Part shown: positions 27,213 to 35,973 of the stretch, piece after piece
How the letters are laid out: each line of letters opens with the position of its first letter
How positions within the stretch are numbered: position 1 is the stretch's first letter
Source: Rhizobiales bacterium 62-17
GTDB lineage: Bacteria > Pseudomonadota > Alphaproteobacteria > Rhizobiales > Beijerinckiaceae
NCBI GenBank assembly: GCA_001898965.1
Contig: MKVW01000006.1
Coordinates: 50,882 to 114,881, forward strand
DNA length: 64,000 nt
Direction: 5' to 3'
Program-made: the position numbers and the translations under genes
Notes under the pieces: generated by a model
Databases searched by the model: none
What the model saw: only the letters and a program-made list of their open reading frames with translations
What the model was told of the DNA's origin: nothing

Positions 27213-29561
27213 TTACCTGCCCAATGATTTTGCCAGCGTCTGCGTCGTATCGCCGAACCACTGCTGGGCTGAAGCCCCAGCAAATGTTGCTGCCGTCGTG
27301 GCGAAGCTCGATGCCGCATATTGGCTCAAGAGAGCAAGTTGTGGCATCACCGATCCGGTGGTTTGCGGCGAGCTCGCTCCCGCGCCTTGAGAACCGGAAT
27401 AGCCGAGCGTCATTTGGCCGCCGAGCGCGTCTATGGTCCCGCGCATTTGAGCATTGAGATCAGAGCTCGGCGTTGTTGGCGTATTTGAGGGCACACTGGC
27501 GGCAGACGCATCTGCCTGGAGTGTCGCGGGTGCCGCAAGATCGGCTATGGATGAGTTGACCGTGGCCGTCCGTTGATTGGACGATCCCGTGCGGATCGCC
27601 AGCGTTCCGGCGGGCTGATGCGGCGCGCCGGACAGATTGACGGCATTGCCGTCTCGATCCGTTACGCCGCTCAGATTGTATCCGGAAACTTCCAGATCGG
27701 ACGCCCGATCACCAGCCGCCACTTTATAATCGAACTGCAGCGTGTTGGTCCCTGAGCCACTCACGTATTTGGCGGTGCCATTGCTGTTCAGGGACAAGCT
27801 CGGCGTTCCGTTGACGGTTACGGCTTCATTGAAGTTGACCGACAGTCGAACGGTGCCGCCTGTGCCAACGACGCCAGTGCCATTGCGGATGCCCGATCCG
27901 GTGGCGGAAATCCATTGGATCTTCGGCGCATTCGGATCGACGAATGACTTGGTGTCGACAACCAGCGTGCCTGCCGGCTGCTGCGGAGCCCCCGCGATGT
28001 TGACCGCGTTGCCAGCCTGATCCGCGATACCGGACAGATTGTATCCACTAATCGCCAGATCGGCCGTGTTCTGACCGGCGGCGACCTTATAGTCGAACTG
28101 CAGGACATCTGTGCCGGATCCGCTGACATATTTGGCGATACCGTTGTCGTTCAGCGACAAAGTCGGCGTGCCGGTAACGTTCACCGCTTCGTTCATTTTG
28201 AGTGTCAGGCGAACAGTGTCGCCGACCCCAACGGTGCCGCTGCCATTCGTGATCCCAGGGCCGTTTGTTGACACCCACTGCACGATAGGAGCGGTCGTAT
28301 CCGTGACGGCCTTGGTATCGACAACCAGCGTGCCCGCCGGTTGCAACGGAGCCCCAGAAGTGTTGACCGCGTTGCCAGCTGTATCCGTGATACCGGATAG
28401 GTTGTATCCGCTAATCGCCAGATCGGCGGTGTTCTGACCAGCGGCGACCTTGTAGTCGAACTGCAGGACATCTGTGCCAGAGCCGCTGACATATTTGGCG
28501 GTACCGTTGTCGTTCAGCGACAAAGTCGGCGTGCCGGTAACGTTCACCGCTTCGCTCATTTTGAGTGTCAGGCGAACAGTGTCGCCGACCCCAACGGTGC
28601 CGCTGCCATTCGTGATTCCAGGGCCGTTTGTCGCAACCCATTGCACGATTGGGGCGGTCGTATCCGTCGCCGACGGGTTGCCTGTCGACGGTGCGGTGCC
28701 GCCGCCGGTATCACCCGAGCTTCCCGAGCCTGACGAGCTCTGTCCGCTCACGCCCGCAAGCAAAGGCGTAATCTTCCCCATGTCGTGCCATAACGCGGTC
28801 ATCGTCGCATCGTCGAAATCATTGGATTGCGCACGAATGGTCGTCGTCCCGCCGGCGACGTCGACGACATAGGCGCCGTACTTCTGCATGGCTGTAAAAA
28901 CTTCCTGGCCGAGCGGCGAAAGCCCGGCCGGCATCGGCGTGCCCTTGGGAATCGCAAGGAGTTGTCCTTCCTTGACGATGCCGCTTGCGCTGCTGCCGTC
29001 GCTGGCGATGGCGCTGCCAACGGCTCCGGGAAGGACGAGCTTGGAATCAACGACAAGCTGCAGCGCGTGATCAATCGATCCATCGGCCGTTTCCGCTTTG
29101 ACGAGAAGTCCGCCAAGCTGGCTGGAGCCAGCGGCCGTGATGCCGGCACTCAGAAATGGCGATTTGCTGCCCCATCCATCGCCGGTGACGACATTCTCGG
29201 CTCCAAATGAAGCCGCCGTTCCCGTCGAAGTGCTTGTTCTTTTGAACTGCCAGAAATTATACGCGACATCGCCATCGATGACGATCAGTTCGCCATCGGT
29301 GCCTGCGGCACCGTTCGCGGCGGCTGGCATGTGAACGCTGATGGTGCCGCCGGGATAGCCCCATCCCGGAGGATATGTGACCTGAACGAGGGGATCAGAG
29401 GGAGACGCGACATAGACCGCGGGTGAATAGCTGTCCCATGCGACGCTGTAGTTATAGCCGGTGGAAGCGGGCCAATTGAGTTTTGTAAATGTCGCGCTGT
29501 CCGAGACAGGTGTATTCCAACTAGAAGACGCAGAAAATGGCGACGTTCCAAGTGAGACCAT
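27213..29561 (-). CDS. Large repeat protein, candidate type I secretion substrate
   Basis: A 782-residue protein without a signal peptide. Residues about 8-265 form an unrecognised globular domain (SASSSWNTPVS, WDSYSPAVYVAS, GTDGELIVIDGDVAYNFWQFKR, AGLSPLGQ, KYGAYVVDVAGG) shared with the gene at 29860-30840. A Ser/Gly linker leads to three 121-residue Ig-like repeats (about 300-662, each with VRLTLKM-type strands and AGNAVN). A 120-residue Ser/Ala/Gln-rich C-terminus without Cys ends in LAKSLGR. Lack of a Sec signal and the adjacent ABC and adaptor genes suggest C-terminal-signal secretion. No RTX nonapeptides are seen. Polysaccharide modification is a guess from context only. Confidence 0.8.
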   Translation of the reverse strand: MVSLGTSPFSASSSWNTPVSDSATFTKLNWPASTGYNYSVAWDSYSPAVYVASPSDPLVQVTYPPGWGYPGGTISVHMPAAANGAAGTDGELIVIDGDVAYNFWQFKRTSTSTGTAASFGAENVVTGDGWGSKSPFLSAGITAAGSSQLGGLLVKAETADGSIDHALQLVVDSKLVLPGAVGSAIASDGSSASGIVKEGQLLAIPKGTPMPAGLSPLGQEVFTAMQKYGAYVVDVAGGTTTIRAQSNDFDDATMTALWHDMGKITPLLAGVSGQSSSGSGSSGDTGGGTAPSTGNPSATDTTAPIVQWVATNGPGITNGSGTVGVGDTVRLTLKMSEAVNVTGTPTLSLNDNGTAKYVSGSGTDVLQFDYKVAAGQNTADLAISGYNLSGITDTAGNAVNTSGAPLQPAGTLVVDTKAVTDTTAPIVQWVSTNGPGITNGSGTVGVGDTVRLTLKMNEAVNVTGTPTLSLNDNGIAKYVSGSGTDVLQFDYKVAAGQNTADLAISGYNLSGIADQAGNAVNIAGAPQQPAGTLVVDTKSFVDPNAPKIQWISATGSGIRNGTGVVGTGGTVRLSVNFNEAVTVNGTPSLSLNSNGTAKYVSGSGTNTLQFDYKVAAGDRASDLEVSGYNLSGVTDRDGNAVNLSGAPHQPAGTLAIRTGSSNQRTATVNSSIADLAAPATLQADASAASVPSNTPTTPSSDLNAQMRGTIDALGGQMTLGYSGSQGAGASSPQTTGSVMPQLALLSQYAASSFATTAATFAGASAQQWFGDTTQTLAKSLGR
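27576..28664 (-). repeat. Three tandem 363-bp repeats encoding Ig-like domains
   Basis: Units at about 28664-28302, 28301-27939 and 27938-27576 are in frame, each 121 codons. The first two are almost identical in DNA: for example the text near 28211 and near 28574, exactly 363 bases apart, differs at only a few positions. The third unit is clearly diverged. The pattern suggests a recent duplication or gene conversion between units 1 and 2. Confidence 0.9.
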
Positions 29562-29859
29562 AATTATAAACCCCGTTTGGTTCTGTGCGAAGGAATGCGG
29601 TGAGCGAGATTTGATCGGGATGAATCAAGTCGCAGACCTATGCAGAGATCGGCGAGTATCAACGCTTACTGCGCGCTTTGAGAGCGAGAGACACAACGTC
29701 ATGCGATCGATGTATCGACTCTGGTCGCGACGGTGGAGCCACATCGTGATGAGAATGTGGCGCGAGCGCGAATTTGTTTGAAGCGAAGATAGAAGTGCAC
29801 ATGCGCGGCAACATATAATGATGTTCGCGAAATTGCAGGCACGCTGAGGTTGTAAGTTT

Positions 29860-30840
29860 CTATCGATGATCTCGATGCAAACGATTTACGTCAGAACAAC
29901 TAGACGGCGAAATATGATCGTTACGCACGCGTTGAAGAGAAGGCGATACACGCGCTAGATCTCGTTGCAGCGCTGATATCGTTGGTTGGTCGTAAGCATT
30001 CGCCTGAGCCCGTAGATGAGTCACGTTTTCAGCTATATCGACCACATAGGCGCCATATCTCTGGTATGCGCGAAAGACTTTCTGTCCTAGCGGCGACAGT
30101 CCTGTTGGCATCGTCTCGTGAGCGGGGATGGCAAGTCGCTGTCCTTCCTGGATCATGCCGTTCGAGTATCGACCATCTCCATTGATCGCTTCGTCGCTGT
30201 GGCCCGGCTTCGCAAAACGTGCGTCAATCGAGATTTGCAACGCGTGCGCGATTTCTTCTCGCTTCGTCTCGGCCTCAACCAACAAGCCGGCGAGCTGGCT
30301 TGAGCCCGTCGCCACGATGCCCGCGCCGACAAATGGCGATGGGCATCCCCAACCGCTGCCGGTGATGACATTCGTTGTGGCATAGGATTGCGCCGTCGCG
30401 GTTTCCGCATCCAGTCGTCTGAACTGCCAGAAGTTGTGAACGGCATCGCCGTCTATCACCAGCAATTCGCCATCGGTCCCTGGGGCTCCGTCGGCGTTGA
30501 TGGGGATGCGGATCTTGAGAATATTGGCGGGCCGCCCCCAGCTCGTGGGATGTTTGACGGACACGATCGGATCTGAATCGGAGGCCACGTAAACAGCCGG
30601 GGAGTAGCTGCTCCAAGCCACGCCAAAGCGGGCCGTGGAAGGCCAATCGAGCGGTTCAAGGATTGCGTTCGGTGGGATCGGCGTGTTCCAGGACGAGCTG
30701 GGCGCGAACGGTCGCTCGCCGAGAACGAAAGTATCGTGGGGCGGATGCGAAACATCGCTCGTCATAATGGACGGTTGTCCCACGGACGTGGCAATCGCAA
30801 GCGCCAGGGCGGGCAGCGGCAGCGCGCGTATCGTCCTCAT
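29860..30840 (-). CDS. Sec-exported paralogue of the repeat protein's N-terminal domain
   Basis: A 326-residue protein. A hydrophobic N-terminal segment (RTIRALPLPALALAIATSVG) looks like a signal peptide. It is followed by one copy of the same unrecognised domain as in 27213-29561 (FAPSSSWNTPIPP, WSSYSPAVYVASDSDP, GTDGELLVIDGDAVHNFWQFRR, GLSPLGQKVF, QRYGAYVVDIAE), with no Ig-like repeats. The start at 30840 forms an ATGA overlap with the glycosyltransferase stop, indicating translational coupling and supporting this start over longer frames. The conserved Trp, Asp and His positions could be catalytic, but no enzyme family is recognised. Confidence 0.8.
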   Translation of the reverse strand: MRTIRALPLPALALAIATSVGQPSIMTSDVSHPPHDTFVLGERPFAPSSSWNTPIPPNAILEPLDWPSTARFGVAWSSYSPAVYVASDSDPIVSVKHPTSWGRPANILKIRIPINADGAPGTDGELLVIDGDAVHNFWQFRRLDAETATAQSYATTNVITGSGWGCPSPFVGAGIVATGSSQLAGLLVEAETKREEIAHALQISIDARFAKPGHSDEAINGDGRYSNGMIQEGQRLAIPAHETMPTGLSPLGQKVFRAYQRYGAYVVDIAENVTHLRAQANAYDQPTISALQRDLARVSPSLQRVRNDHISPSSCSDVNRLHRDHR

Positions 30841-32018
30841 CGTTCTGTCCGAACCCAGGCGACCTGCCGGTTGACAAAGAAGCGGATGTACGAGGGAATT
30901 CGGCGCAGACAATAGGCCGGGCCTGCCGCCAGCTCATGCAGCGAAATGATCTCTTTCCCGAAGCGCCACCATGCTCCGGCGATCGCGCCCATAAACAAGC
31001 CTAACGCGCTTGCGGAAACCAGTAGTGGGCTCGTGATATCGGTTAGCACAAACCAGATCAGGCTCGATCCGAAGGTCAAGATGAGCATCATGGCGAAAAG
31101 GGCGAGCGGCGGAACGCAGAGATCGAGCGCGAACGCGAGGCGTTGCAGGCTTCGCTTGGAAATCGCGTGGCCGACAAGCGGAAGAAAGAACTCTCCGATG
31201 ATCGCGAGATGCCCATGCTCCCAGCGGGTTCGCTGCTCGCGCTTTCCTGTTTCGCCTTTTGGCAGCCGGCTGAGAATGCGTGCGTTCGGGCAGAAAAGCG
31301 GTGATTTATCCGCGAGTGCCAATTCGGCTCCGAGTTTCTGATCCTCCGCGAGATGGCCCGTGGCGAGATCAAACTGACGGACTATGTCGAAGGGCAGGGC
31401 CATGCCGGAGCCCATCAACTGGCACGGCCATCCAAGATGCAGCGAGCCCAGCGGCCGCACGAAGGTTTTCACCGTCCATGCCAGCCGAGACATCTTGTCG
31501 GCGGGGCTCGGCGCTTCGGGCGCCTGCATCGCATAGTGTGCTTGGACCGGATGGCCCGTCGTGCTGCAGTGCTGGACCAGAATCTCCAGTGCGCCGGGCA
31601 TGACTTCGCAATCCGCATCGATGATGACGACGATCTGTGGTGGATTTGATTGGAGACTTCGTGCGCCGAACGCCAGCGCATAGCCCTTACCCACATGGCT
31701 CATGTCCTGACGTATGACCACCGCCGCCCCAGCTTCCGATGCAACCCGCGCCGTGTCGTCGGAGCAATTGTCGGCGATCACGAGCAATTGGCCGGTCGGT
31801 GGCAATTGAGAAGTGATCGAGGCGATGACACGCGCGATGATCGCCTCCTCGTTGTGAGCGGGCATGAGGATAGCGAAGCGCGGACAGGGTACGGAGGCGA
31901 CCGACGCGGACCGCCTGATCGGGAGGAGAGCCGCGCCGATCTGCAGGGTGAGAAAGACCGCAGGAATCATGGTCAGAAAACCAAGGATCAGCAGCGTAAA
32001 AGTGATTGCGCCAATCAT
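30837..32018 (-). CDS. Membrane glycosyltransferase family 2 (processive type)
   Basis: A 393-residue protein with an N-terminal membrane helix (IGAITFTLLILGFLTMIPAVF). The GT-A domain has FAILMPAHNEEAIIARVI, the DADCEV metal-binding motif, AEDQKLGAEL and an EQRTRWEHG block of the QxxRW type. Two or three membrane helices and a short tail follow. This layout is that of processive or membrane-anchored GT2 enzymes related to the cellulose synthase group. The ATG at 32018 follows GGTGGAAAG. It lies 17 bases downstream of the WecG-like gene and is coupled to the following secreted-protein gene. Confidence 0.87.
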   Translation of the reverse strand: MIGAITFTLLILGFLTMIPAVFLTLQIGAALLPIRRSASVASVPCPRFAILMPAHNEEAIIARVIASITSQLPPTGQLLVIADNCSDDTARVASEAGAAVVIRQDMSHVGKGYALAFGARSLQSNPPQIVVIIDADCEVMPGALEILVQHCSTTGHPVQAHYAMQAPEAPSPADKMSRLAWTVKTFVRPLGSLHLGWPCQLMGSGMALPFDIVRQFDLATGHLAEDQKLGAELALADKSPLFCPNARILSRLPKGETGKREQRTRWEHGHLAIIGEFFLPLVGHAISKRSLQRLAFALDLCVPPLALFAMMLILTFGSSLIWFVLTDITSPLLVSASALGLFMGAIAGAWWRFGKEIISLHELAAGPAYCLRRIPSYIRFFVNRQVAWVRTER

Positions 32019-32035
32019 GGGCTTTCCACCCCCGT

Positions 32036-32842
32036 TCAAGGTCGTGGGATTGGGCTTTGCAAGTGAAAGGCCCGGGCAACAGCGTTTCGGGAGATCAATC
32101 CGAGAAACTGGGAGTTCGTGATCAGATAGCGTCTGAACAGCCGGCGCGGTTCTTGTGCGAGGCGATAAGCCCACTCAAGCCCCGCGCGTTGGATAAACGG
32201 CGGGGCGCGCTTTCGCCGTCCCGCAATCACGTCAAAGCTGCCGCCGACACCGATGACGATCCGCGCACCAAGGTTTTTCCACTGCTCGTCGATAAAATAT
32301 TCCTGCCGCGGCACGCCCATTGCGACGAAGAGAAGATCGGCGCCGCTTTCCGCGATGGCTTTTGCCCGCGCTTCGGCCTGTTCAGGCCCGAAATATCCGT
32401 CGGCATAGCCACAGACGCTCAGGCCGCGATGCCTGGCCTGAAGTACGTTGACAGCGACACGAACCGTATCGCGATCTGCGCCGAGAAAATAAACGCCGAA
32501 GCCCTCGTCTGCGGCGCGGGCGCAAAGTTGGTCGATAAGATCGATGCCGGCCACGCGCTCCGGCAGCGGCTGCCGCCAAAGGTGCGAGGCCCAGACCAGC
32601 GGTTGGCCGTCGGCAACCGTCCATCGCGATGTGTCGACGAAGCGTTGCAGCCGGGGATCCGACCGCATCATCATGAGGATCGCGACATTGACCGTGGACA
32701 GAACGCCGCGCTCTCGCGCACGAGTGGCGCGAACGAGCTCTTCCACGGTCTGATGAGCTGAGAGTCGATCGAACCGGCCATTCAGAATCTGGATGGATGG
32801 AGTGGCTTTGGTTGCGACAGGAATGGCGATGTCTGATGGCAT
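32036..32842 (-). CDS. WecG/TagA/CpsF family glycosyltransferase (GT26)
   Basis: A 268-residue enzyme. LSTVNVAILMMMRSDPRLQ, then ADGQPLVWASHLWRQPLPERVAGIDL and YFLGADRDTV are characteristic, as are GVPRQEYFIDEQW and GVGGSFDVIAGRRKRAPPFIQ. The C-terminal EWAYRLAQEPRRLFRRYL is typical of the family's membrane-association region. Members add the second sugar (such as ManNAcA) to a polyprenyl-linked primer in surface glycan assembly. The ATG at 32842 has GAGGG upstream; a GTG at 32917 is in frame. It heads a leftward three-gene group and diverges from the priming transferase gene. Confidence 0.92.
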   Translation of the reverse strand: MPSDIAIPVATKATPSIQILNGRFDRLSAHQTVEELVRATRARERGVLSTVNVAILMMMRSDPRLQRFVDTSRWTVADGQPLVWASHLWRQPLPERVAGIDLIDQLCARAADEGFGVYFLGADRDTVRVAVNVLQARHRGLSVCGYADGYFGPEQAEARAKAIAESGADLLFVAMGVPRQEYFIDEQWKNLGARIVIGVGGSFDVIAGRRKRAPPFIQRAGLEWAYRLAQEPRRLFRRYLITNSQFLGLISRNAVARAFHLQSPIPRP

Positions 32843-33018
32843 TGGAATCCCTCGACCGGTGATCTCCAAGCGAAACGAACGGTCGGCCGCGTGCGAGCTG
32901 TCGGCGTGCGTGGCCACCGTTCAAAGAGCTAATGGTCGAAGCGGCTGGTTTGTTCGCGCTGAGGCGACTGCTGCCGTGTGAGAGATGATCCGTTGATTGA
33001 TTCCGCGTCAGCAAAAAT

Positions 33019-33034
33019 GCGCAACCGGTTGCGC
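33019..33034. promoter_or_regulatory. 16-bp perfect palindrome GCGCAACCGGTTGCGC, candidate operator
   Basis: The palindrome lies in the divergent region between wecG-like and priming-transferase genes, about 83 bases before ATG 33117. Its GCAACCGGTTGC core with central CG matches the usual form of LacI-family operators. A-rich sequence to the left and TTTT to the right would also allow a hairpin. No LacI-type gene is in the window. Confidence 0.5.
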
Positions 33035-33116
33035 TTTTGAGTCGCGATGCGCAGAAAGCGAAGAACCCGCGCCCATTGCTCGCATTAAACCTGTGCGGCG
33101 GCCGAGCCTCCACGCT

Positions 33117-34592
33117 ATGGGAGCATTTGACGAAGCAATGTCACTCAACGCGATGTTTCCCCGCGCTCAACCTCTTGCTGGAACGGCGCCGACCCATAGG
33201 ACGCAGGTCTTTTGGACTGCGGTTGTTGCCGGTCTCGAGGCCATCGTCATCGTCGCCTGCGCTTATGGTGCCTTTCTCGCATATTCGGCATCGGTCTATG
33301 GCGTTGTCTTCTTTCGAACCGACTATGCTTTGGCATCCATAGCTATGGGGGCCCTGTATGTTGGCCTCTGCGTCGCCGATAATCAGTATGATCTCTTAGG
33401 CCAGGAATGGAATGAACATAGTCGTTCGCGGGGCGGTGCCACGATCGTTCTTTCGTTCGTCATTCTGCTGGCGATCGGATATGCGACTAACAGTCTTGAC
33501 GGCTATTCGCGCGGCACGTTCTTCGCGCAACTGGTGGCTACATTGTTGGGTCAGATCGCCATCAGAGCGGTTCTCTGGCAGGTCATCGATCATGTTCGTC
33601 TGAATGCGCAGTGGCGTCGCGAAAGCATGGCCGTGCTGGTCATGCCGGGCGCACGGGACGTCGGAGATATTCGCGCGCGGCTAGCGATTCGGCAGGAACA
33701 TGTCGTGCGCTGGATAGATTTCCCGTCGGTGTCCGACCGGATCAATGGGAGTGCCTCTTTGGAGGTACAACTTTCAGAGATAAGGTCCGAGTGCCGGGCT
33801 CTGCCTATTGATGCCGTACTCGTTCTGTTTGGCGCGGACAATATGGATGTGGTGTCGCATACCGTGGAGGCATTGTCGGAGCTACCGGTGCGGATTCAGC
33901 TCTTGCCCGTCGAGCTGACAGATCTCATGCGACGCAGCCGCGTGGGAAGCTACGGCCATCTCCGAGTGCTCGAATTGTTTTGCGGTCCTTGTTCGCTGCG
34001 CGACCGGTTCCTGAAACGCACCTTCGATATCGTCATTGCCACGTCGATGATCCTTGTTTTGTGGCCGCTGTTCGTCGTGGTTGCCATTCTGATCAAGCTC
34101 GACTCGAGAGGTCCGGTGCTGTTTCAGCAGGCGCGTCTTGGGTTCAACAACGAGCCCATTCGGGTTCTGAAATTTCGCAGCATGACGACTTTCGACGATG
34201 CGCACGATGAATTTCGCCAAGCCGTGCGCAACGATCCGCGCGTGACCGGCATCGGGCGGGTGCTGCGCCAGACCAATATCGATGAATTGCCGCAGCTGCT
34301 GAATGTCCTGCGTGGCGAGATGTCGATTGTGGGGCCGCGTCCGCATGCGATCGCCCACAACCGTATGTTCGCCGATCATATCCGCAAGATGTTCCGGCGC
34401 CATAACGTCAAACCGGGAATTACCGGCTGGGCTCAAGTCAATGGCCTGCGCGGCGAGACCGATACATTCGATAAAATGCGGAAGCGGATCGAGCATGATC
34501 TCTACTATGTCGACAACTGGTCTTTCTTCTTCGATATCAAGATTCTGATCATGACGATCATATCCAGGCGCGCGCATATAAACGCCTATTGA
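33117..34592 (+). CDS. Undecaprenyl-phosphate hexose-1-phosphate transferase (priming enzyme)
   Basis: A protein of about 491 residues of the WbaP/WcaJ type that links the first sugar phosphate to the lipid carrier. Four or so N-terminal helices and a CoA-binding-like middle lead to the Bac_transf domain. That domain has RFLKRTFDIVIATSMILVL, GPVLFQQARLGFNNEPIRVLKFRSM, DELPQLLNVLRGEMSIVGPRPHA and KPGITGWAQVNGLRGE. The start is uncertain: ATG 33117 or 33138, neither with a strong ribosome site. It begins the rightward EPS operon and is followed 11 bases later by a GT4 gene. Confidence 0.92.
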   Translation: MGAFDEAMSLNAMFPRAQPLAGTAPTHRTQVFWTAVVAGLEAIVIVACAYGAFLAYSASVYGVVFFRTDYALASIAMGALYVGLCVADNQYDLLGQEWNEHSRSRGGATIVLSFVILLAIGYATNSLDGYSRGTFFAQLVATLLGQIAIRAVLWQVIDHVRLNAQWRRESMAVLVMPGARDVGDIRARLAIRQEHVVRWIDFPSVSDRINGSASLEVQLSEIRSECRALPIDAVLVLFGADNMDVVSHTVEALSELPVRIQLLPVELTDLMRRSRVGSYGHLRVLELFCGPCSLRDRFLKRTFDIVIATSMILVLWPLFVVVAILIKLDSRGPVLFQQARLGFNNEPIRVLKFRSMTTFDDAHDEFRQAVRNDPRVTGIGRVLRQTNIDELPQLLNVLRGEMSIVGPRPHAIAHNRMFADHIRKMFRRHNVKPGITGWAQVNGLRGETDTFDKMRKRIEHDLYYVDNWSFFFDIKILIMTIISRRAHINAY

Positions 34593-34603
34593 GGAAAGCG
34601 CCT

Positions 34604-35905
34604 ATGCGAGTTTGCTACTTCGTATCCGAGTATCCGGCTAACTCCCATACCTTCATTCGGCGGGAGATCGCCGAGCTGGAACGGACCGGCGTTTCGGTTC
34701 TGCGTGTTTCGCTGCGCAGCTGCGATCGCCAGCTCGCGGATCCCTATGACATCGAGGAAAAGGCACGCACTCGCTACATTCTTGAGGGCGGGATCGGCAA
34801 GTTTGTCGCTGCTTTTGCCAATGCGATGGTGCGAAACCCCGGTGCTATGGCCAGAGCGACCATCGCCGCGATTAGGTTGATGCGGCGTTCGAGTCGTCCG
34901 GCGCCACTCCATCTGGTTTATCTGGCGGAAGCGCTCGTCCTGGCGCGGTGGGTGAGGGAAGCGGGTGTCTGGCATATTCATGCGCATTTTGGAACGAATG
35001 GCGCGGAAGTCGCCATGCTATGCCATCTTCTGACGGGCATACCTTATAGCTTCACCGTGCATGGACCAGATGAATTCGATCGTCCCGAATATCTCGGCCT
35101 GCCAACCAAGGTGAAGCATGCGGCATTCGTTTGCGCCGTCAGCTCGTTCACGCGCAGCCAGCTTTGCCGCTGGATTCCGCCGGATCAGTGGACAAAGATC
35201 AAGGTGGTGCGTTGCGGGCTCGATGGCGATTTCCTGGACGCACCGCCTCCTCGCCATGTTCCGCGCTCCCAGCTCGTAACGGTTGGGCGGCTCAGCGAGC
35301 AGAAGGGGCAACTGGTTCTGCTCCGTGCTCTCGCCGTTGTGGCGCGCGAGGGCGTGCCTTTCAAATTGACTATGATCGGTGATGGCCCGCTGCGGCACCA
35401 GCTGGAGCACAACATCCGTGTCCTGAGATTGGATCAGCATGTCGAGCTCGTTGGCTGGATGAGCAGTGCCCAAGTGCGCGCCGCGATATGTGAGGCGCGG
35501 GCACTGGTTCTGCCGAGTTTTGCTGAAGGATTGCCTGTTGTTCTGATGGAGGCCCTGGCGCTCGGCCGTCCGGTCATCACGACCTCTATCGCAGGCATTC
35601 CCGAATTGGTCACCGATCAGGTCAGCGGTTGGCTCGTTCCAGCGGGAAGTGTCGATAAGCTCATTGACGCCATCAGACAATGTCTGAATACGCCGGATGC
35701 CTTGATACAGATCATGGGCGTGTGGGGGCGTAAACGCGTTCTGGAGCAGCATGACATTGTCTGGGAATGTCGAAAGCTGGCTGCCTTGTTCAAAGCCGAA
35801 TCGGTGACCCTCGATTGGCTCGAGCCGATCGGGAAGCATCGGTCTTACGAGGCCGGGACCTCCGAGGACCAAGAAGTGATGTCGGACCATGTCATTTCGC
35901 TGTGA
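34604..35905 (+). CDS. Glycosyltransferase family 4
   Basis: A 433-residue GT-B enzyme. CYFVSEYPANSHTFIRREIAEL starts the N-terminal domain, HIHAHFGTNGAEVAMLC and FTVHGPDEFD follow, and the C-terminal nucleotide-sugar domain has VTVGRLSEQKGQLVLLRAL and ARALVLPSFAEGLPVVLMEALALGRPVI (the E-x7-E block). Such enzymes add sugars to the lipid-linked EPS repeat on the cytoplasmic face. GAGGAAA precedes the ATG. Donor and acceptor cannot be deduced. Confidence 0.93.
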   Translation: MRVCYFVSEYPANSHTFIRREIAELERTGVSVLRVSLRSCDRQLADPYDIEEKARTRYILEGGIGKFVAAFANAMVRNPGAMARATIAAIRLMRRSSRPAPLHLVYLAEALVLARWVREAGVWHIHAHFGTNGAEVAMLCHLLTGIPYSFTVHGPDEFDRPEYLGLPTKVKHAAFVCAVSSFTRSQLCRWIPPDQWTKIKVVRCGLDGDFLDAPPPRHVPRSQLVTVGRLSEQKGQLVLLRALAVVAREGVPFKLTMIGDGPLRHQLEHNIRVLRLDQHVELVGWMSSAQVRAAICEARALVLPSFAEGLPVVLMEALALGRPVITTSIAGIPELVTDQVSGWLVPAGSVDKLIDAIRQCLNTPDALIQIMGVWGRKRVLEQHDIVWECRKLAALFKAESVTLDWLEPIGKHRSYEAGTSEDQEVMSDHVISL

Positions 35906-35973
35906 TCGAGAGACTTGGTCGGAGGCGGTGGATGATCGTTTCCGATGCGCAAAAAGCAAATCCGGAGAGCTGA

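Noticed and set aside
27213-29561. RTX calcium-binding nonapeptides in the candidate secretion substrate
   Set aside because: No GGxGxDxUx repeats are present; the repeats are Ig-like, so the substrate assignment rests on context and lack of a signal peptide only.
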